The notes beneath the pieces were generated by a model. It saw nothing but the letters and a program-made list of their open reading frames with translations, was not told the origin of the DNA and did no database searches. Below are positions 58,234 through 64,000 of a DNA stretch of 64,000 nucleotides, piece by piece. The DNA lies in contig CM057140.1 in NCBI GenBank assembly GCA_029964075.1, positions 8,140,643 through 8,204,642 on the forward strand, read 5' to 3'. Position 1 is the stretch's first letter. Each line of letters opens with the position of its first letter. The translations under genes and the position numbers were made by a program. This DNA is from Patiria pectinifera (lineage: Eukaryota; Echinodermata; Asteroidea; Valvatida; Asterinidae).

Positions 58234-61200
58234 TTTATTAAACATATGCCGTGTCATTAGCTAAATGTACATGATGATAAAATATGTGTGTAAAAATAAT
58301 TACAGTCTTCAGCCACATTTTTTCATTAAAATATCAATTATGCTAACTTTAATACACGTAAGCAGGACTGCCCCTGAGGAAAACCACCAAGCATATCAAC
58401 AATTATTGTACAATTTGAATTCTACAATTTGATTACACATTTACACAGCTAAGATTACAAAATGAATGCCAGCAACCACCCTAGACATGCTACTATTTGA
58501 TACAAACAGCAATGACATTCAGTAACGACTTTATTTCAGTTTTACGCTACAATGTGCCGGAGTGAAACATACAGGTGTTCAAGATATTGAGCAAGAAATT
58601 GTACATCACCAAACGTAACACTGATTTGCTGACAAAGTACAATGCATGTAATTTAACATATTCAAGTAATGTAACGAGCAAATTTAAATGAATAATGTGC
58701 ATGTATTTAATGAATTTGTTATTTCAAAAATCTTCAATCCTTATACAGCATCACAGTTTCAAATTTGCCAATCAGAGGTGATGAGGCATTGTTTTAAAAA
58801 ACAGGTGCACTTACTCGTTCTCTGATTCAATGTTTAAGAAAGGGGGGGGGGAAGATTCACCTAATTCGCCATGCCCACACAAACAAAAAATCTCAAGTGA
58901 TCTGAAAGATTTCATTTAGATCAGGCTAATTTCATTGGTTATTTGATGGAGTAATCTAATTCTGTCATGTAAATCACACTGATTGCCTAGTTGACACAAT
59001 AAGCTTTGGTCAACTTTATTGAGTTCAGTACACACATGTCTCATACTCTTATTTGGAAAAAGGTTAAAAAGAGTCTTTTCAAATTAATTTCATAATAATC
59101 CCTATCTGAGTAATACCAATTGTGGATGAGCGTGACGTGCAGAATGCAACTACAATATACCAGTTTTCAAATGACAACTTTCCCTAAGCTTCACAAAAAA
59201 AAAAAGGAAAATGTAGTCTTCAATGTGAGATAGATTGCAGGAATAACATAATCACAATGCTTCCTGTATTACTTGGAATCACGAGTCACATGTAACGTTT
59301 AGACTAAGCAGCTAGCTTAAGCTACCGGTAGGCTCCCTAGTTTATAGTTGCTTTATTATAGATGTGTATGCGTTCTATGAATTTTGAAGAGGCAATTAAT
59401 TTGTGCTTATTAACACAACACGCATGCCGCTTCATGTGTTATCATGGCAAGTCTTGAAGACGTGAGCATGCATGCGCATGGTTTAACTTAAAAAACTGCC
59501 AGTGGCTGCATTAATACACTCAATGTCACAGACTCTATACCGCAGGGAAATAACCAGTTTTCTGCCTATGAGGCAACTGAAGTGAACCTATCAAGATATA
59601 GCCGTTGAAATTAAGCTTCATGTGTAATCACACATGTGGCATCGGCAGCCCATATTGTACTGTGTGTTATAGTTAATTACTATGAGCACCATATGGGAAT
59701 TGTGGACACAGGAAAAACATGGGCTGTCCAAGACAACCAGTGAAGTGAATCAAAATCATCCAGCTGCACGCACCAATGACCCATGACATTATATTTAAAC
59801 TGAGGACTAAATCATACCATATTCACACTACAGGGCACATCCTCCATTGATCACACAAAGTACATAACCATTTGCATTCTAATTTATATATTATCTTTGA
59901 GATGATTTTGTTATTTAAATTCAGGAACAATGAATGACAAAGCGGTATACTGCATGCAACAAAAGCACATATCTCAAAGATGGATGCAATGCAAAGGATG
60001 CATGGCATTGAATGAATGTTAACAAAAAATATTTGTATATTATTCCCAATACAAGAGCGAATAGTTTGGCACACAGCCAATACCTTGACCACAAACATGT
60101 CACGTTTGATGATGGCAATAAATTCAACACCATATCACACTCCATGCTATGCTATGCTATGCTATGCTATTGCTATTCTACAATACAGCAACGAAACTTT
60201 TCACTGTGTGTGATCTTAAAGCGATTTCATTTTCTTGCATGAAGCGTTATGTTTGACAAACCAACAAAATGCAAGGATGTGCAAATGTAATCTACAAAAC
60301 TTTTGAAGACCATTGTTTCATGAAAAGAAAAATGCAGGAAAGCCTTCTACTATGTCAAAACTGATGCCAAAATAAACATGTACTCTAAATATTAACAACT
60401 TTTAATGTTATGAAAAAACTTGGATTACACACTTGTAATATTTATAGCTCAATTATTTTTCCCTAATATATTCAAGAGTTTATACAATAAACTATGTTGA
60501 CAGTATACACATTCAAGAAATTGATACACATATTGGTCATATTTTGTACTTTCAAAAATACAACTTTGAAGTATTCCATCCCACATTTATAAATATCTTT
60601 GGCATAAGAACTTGCTCAATGAACTCAGAAATAAACCTCAATTTTAAGAAATTACAGAGCCCCAGGATTAAAAAAATCTATGCAGTTGATTCCGCATTAA
60701 GATAGTTTTGACTCTGTCTCTTCATTTAAATAATTTTGTATTTTGTTCAGGATGTAAGTCCAAACAATATGACAAAATGGGAGATAAAAATTTGTGGTCC
60801 CAGTTGATACAAGTATAAAAATATGAAAGGACCTTAAGATTGGATAAAATTTTCAACTCAAACATGTTATCATGAACTCTGGTTATCATTTCTCCGACTC
60901 CAAAACACCATTTGTTTCTCCATGTTAGTAGTCACTTTTACACAAGTCAAATTCAGTCAAGCTATGCTACTAAACCCACTCACCCTAACCTAATGACTTA
61001 TAATTATAAACTGTCCCCTTCCTTATAATTTTCTCCTTTTTTTGGAAAATATTTGTTAAACGTTAATTACAAAACATACTGTACGCAAATTCCATCTTAT
61101 GAATAGTTTATATTGTACTTATTTTACGCATTTAGTTTTTGTGCTTCATTTAATAATTTTTGGTACATCCAGTACAAGCTTCAGCTTGTTTGGATGGTGT

Positions 61201-61414
61201 TCCACACTCATCATTTATTGAATTCCTTTAAATTCATTAAAAAAACAAAAGATTAAGTAACCAATTCTGATTTTTGATTCAATCGAACCAGTTGTAAGGA
61301 GACAATCATATTTCACGCAGTAATGAAAATCCAAACCTAGAGTCAACATATCAAGACATTTAACCATCACCACAGAATCCCTACCTACATGTATCAAACT
61401 AGGAACTACTCACA
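58234..61414 (-). other. Gene-free stretch after STK40, probably in part its 3'UTR
   Basis: AT-rich and without recognised coding sequence or transposon ends. Candidate poly(A) signals for the - strand (TTTATT on +) occur at 58234-58239 and 58222-58227 among others. A long 3'UTR is plausible but unproven. Confidence 0.3.
60145..60172 (+). repeat. (GCTAT)n microsatellite
   Basis: Five ATGCT-type units, TATGCTATGCTATGCTATGC, in the probable STK40 3'UTR. Confidence 0.85.
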
Positions 61415-61715
61415 TCACACCAACAGGTTACGGTGAGCCATGGTCTCGGCTTGGGTCAAAGGTCGTGCATCCTGATTCAGTTTATGGACAGGTGGGCGCA
61501 CCAAGCGTCTCCTTGCTGGTGGTTGTAGTCGCATATCCAGACTGATGACACTACGATCTGCGTGTAGTTTCAAGTCCCACTCAGGTGGGGTCTGTAGCGG
61601 CGTCTCTTTAAGGCGTTTGGTTGGAGGTGAACCATCTACATCTTCTACACCCTCACCGTCTATGTCTAAGTCAGGAACAACTTGAAGTTGTTCTCCTTGT
61701 AAAGCCAATGACTTC
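61415..61715 (-). CDS. STK40: STK40 last coding exon with stop
   Basis: Acceptor GCATGATTGCAG. The split codon gives Trp, then 98 more residues and TGA at 61415-61417. Central part acidic (VPDLDIDGEGVEDVDGSPP), then a basic stretch (RRRLVRPP). Confidence 0.93.
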
Positions 61716-63913
61716 CTGCAATCATGCAAACATATACACGGGTATTAACAAAACCACGAGTTTATTCAATTCAACATGGATTTTTTGTTTTTCTCAACAA
61801 ACCTTGCCTCTTGCGATATCCTGAAACCTGCAAACTCCTGAACATTAATGAACCACCTCATATTATTATTAAGGACTTTCAATCGATGAAATTTATTTCT
61901 GTAATTATTTCTGACTACCTTGTTGGGGTGAGAATTAAGAAACTGCTACAAACTGCTTATGGATTGGATGGAACTAAATTGCTCAAAGAATTAGAATGCC
62001 TGATGTTTCAATCCTTAATCGAAGGCAAACCTTTTACAATAACTATTAAGTTTTACAAAAACGACAAAGAAGTCAATATTATTTGTAAAGAGATAGATTG
62101 ACAGATCATGGAATGTCACCTGAAATAAAAGTTAATTGTAAATAATGATTTGATTCTTTACCTACTACATTTGTAGTATGGTAAGCCTATATTAGCTTGG
62201 AATGATGCTAAGTCTATTTGTAAACTTTAATTTCACCAAACAAAGACCATTTAATAATATGTAAGTGACGAGTTAATTAAGATCAGAAACAGAGAGCCTT
62301 CATTAGACAATCACCAATCCATTCAATTACTGAGTAATAAGTCTATTGTATATCTCACCACATAGCCAATGTTTTGTCCAAGGCTTCCGAGACCTGAGTA
62401 GCAGACATTCGAACAGCTGGATCCAAGACTAGCAGGTTCCTGATTAGATTGATCGTATTCTCTGACACCCGCCCATCACTACAGATAAACAGAAACCCTT
62501 CCATATTAGAATGTTTAAAATAAAGAATGACAATCACACAATTAAAAGAAGAAGATAATAGCCTTTCGATTAAAAAACAACATTATTTTATTATTTGAAA
62601 TCTAGCCTATGATAATCCATTGCAAATCTGAATATTAAATATGGAACTCCTGTCTACTTTACTCAGACTTTGCATGCAAACAGTGTTAGTTCCATTAGGC
62701 GATGTTGTTTTAGAAATTGAAGACAACTCCAGCTTATGCACAAGAAGCTATAAGAAAACAAATGACGGAACTGGCTTATTGCAAATGCACATTGCATATC
62801 ATGTCCGATGGCACACACACAAGAGCATGTGCCTACCGGCGTCGCCAGACCCATTTGGGGAGTGGTGCTATTCTTGGTGGCATATGCCGAGGGACACACG
62901 GCTTTAACGAAAAGTAAACGATTTTGCCAAGAAAAACAAAATGTCAGGGTCTGGGACACCACCCCCCTTTCAATGACACCCCCTGCATGTGCCAAGTTAT
63001 CGTTTTAATAGCGGTAACATTTCAAAAAAATGACATTGAAAAACCATCATGAAGATCCAACCAGTAAAGATATCAGCTTCTAAAATGGCAAATGGATATA
63101 GCGCCCTCTTGTGATATTTCTGAACAACTCACCCCATCTAAATGTTCCACAGGTTACTATTTACTGATCAACTACATGTACTACTCTACAGATCATATTG
63201 GTCAATCCCACGGAATTATAAACCTCAGTGATGAAACTTTATAAAAAAAAATCAAAATGCCACAAATGAAACCTGTATCATTTTTAGGCTTATCTACATG
63301 TTATTGAATTACAGTTTATTTCTAATGTTGCACAGTTCAGCTGTTACTTTCAACTGAAAAATTAATCATATATCTTTAGGTACACACAAAAATTCAATTT
63401 TGTCTGAGTGTGTCCGACGCCATGGTGTTCTGAGCCAATTTCTGCTACAGCAAAAAAGTTGGATGAATATTATTTTTTTTAAATCATTGTAGTAGCTAAC
63501 TGCTACGTTTTATCAGAATTAAAATCCACTTCACGATTACACTGTTGAATTGTCCAAAATGTACATCCGACACCGTGGAACTGCCAAAGTGATGTTTCAT
63601 GGGATACACAATACCTAAAACAGGCTGTGGGTTTGTTATGGATCACAGTAATCTTCACATTCACTTGATCATGTACTGAACACAACACTGCTACCGGTAC
63701 TGTTTCTTAGATTTTCCCCAGCAATGTCTAGGGGCTGATAGGATAGGAACGTTTTAAAAACAACTTACTTAGGAATGATATATTCTGCAGCCTTGATCTT
63801 CCGAAAGAGTTCCTGAGGGACGCTATCGTAGAACGGGAACTGACCGTACAGCATTGTAAACAATACAACTCCAAGAGCCCACATGTCACTAGGTTTACCA
63901 AGATATGGCTTTC
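61415..63913 (-). CDS. STK40: STK40 (SHIK) 3' end, last three coding exons, partial gene
   Basis: Serine/threonine-protein kinase 40 is related to Tribbles; it binds the COP1 ubiquitin ligase, dampens NF-kB and p53 signalling in mammals and is regarded as a pseudokinase (established knowledge). The three exons (63769-63913, 62359-62478, 61415-61715) give about 188 C-terminal residues. Seen: GKPSDMWALGVVLFTMLYGQ and FPFYDSVPQELFRKIKAAEY (kinase subdomains IX-X), DGRVSENT, LLVLDPAVRMSA (subdomain XI), then a 99-residue tail with QLQVVPDLDIDG and a final QDARPLTQAETM segment matching the conserved STK40 C-terminus. The N-lobe, catalytic loop and COP1-binding motif lie beyond the right edge, so ATP-binding status cannot be judged. 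Confidence 0.94.
62359..62478 (-). CDS. STK40: STK40 coding exon (subdomain XI)
   Basis: Acceptor TGTTTATCTGTAG, phase 2. Encodes NDGRVSENTINLIRNLLVLD through the end of the kinase-like domain. Donor GTGAGA, phase 2. Confidence 0.95.
63769..63913 (-). CDS. STK40: STK40 coding exon (subdomains IX-X)
   Basis: Acceptor TTTTGTATTTTCAG entered in phase 1. Encodes KPYLGKPSDMWALGVVLFTM to KAAEYIIP. Donor GTAAGT in phase 2. Confidence 0.95.
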
Positions 63914-64000
63914 CTGAAAATACAAAACATCAAGGTTATTCTGAAGGTAACAACAAAATACATCAACAAACTGTTTATTACAAAATCCTGCTTTGAACTC

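Overview
The window is animal (metazoan) nuclear DNA: AT-rich, intron-rich and crowded with short non-autonomous transposons. Three protein-coding genes can be read exon by exon with matching GT/AG sites and intron phases. CFAP298 (C21orf59/Kurly, a dynein-arm assembly factor) lies on + with seven coding exons from 8024 to 20109 and gives a complete 291-residue protein. An EVA1C/EVA-1-type membrane receptor with two SUEL-type galactose-binding lectin domains lies on - with nine coding exons from 56553 down to 25138 and gives a complete 466-residue protein. The last three coding exons of STK40 (SHIK kinase) lie on - from 63913 down to 61415; the rest of that gene is beyond the right edge.

The organism looks like a marine invertebrate, probably a non-vertebrate deuterostome (echinoderm, hemichordate or lancelet). 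This is inference, based on high similarity to vertebrate orthologues, the CFAP298/EVA1C pairing known from human chromosome 21, and the style of the SINEs and foldback elements. I cannot name the species.

Layout: 1-3.4 kb has no recognised gene. 3.4-7.3 kb is a cluster of foldback-type structures: paired inverted minisatellite arrays, a 720-bp near-perfect palindrome and a GC-rich tandem repeat. 7.5-20.1 kb is CFAP298, whose introns hold a 1.78-kb TAA-flanked transposon, several MITEs and a LINE fragment. 20.1-25.1 kb is the tail-to-tail spacer. 25.1-56.6 kb is the EVA1-type gene; its introns carry MITEs, a SINE with an eightfold tandem tRNA-like head, a second tRNA-type SINE and a 496-bp foldback element. 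56.6-61.4 kb is spacer and probable STK40 3'UTR, and 61.4-64 kb is the STK40 3' end.

The genes do not form a pathway: one acts in cilia assembly, one is a cell-surface guidance receptor, one a signalling (pseudo)kinase. The most unusual content is the mobile DNA, especially elements whose inverted ends are built from short tandem repeats, resembling in structure the Foldback elements of Drosophila and TU elements of sea urchins.
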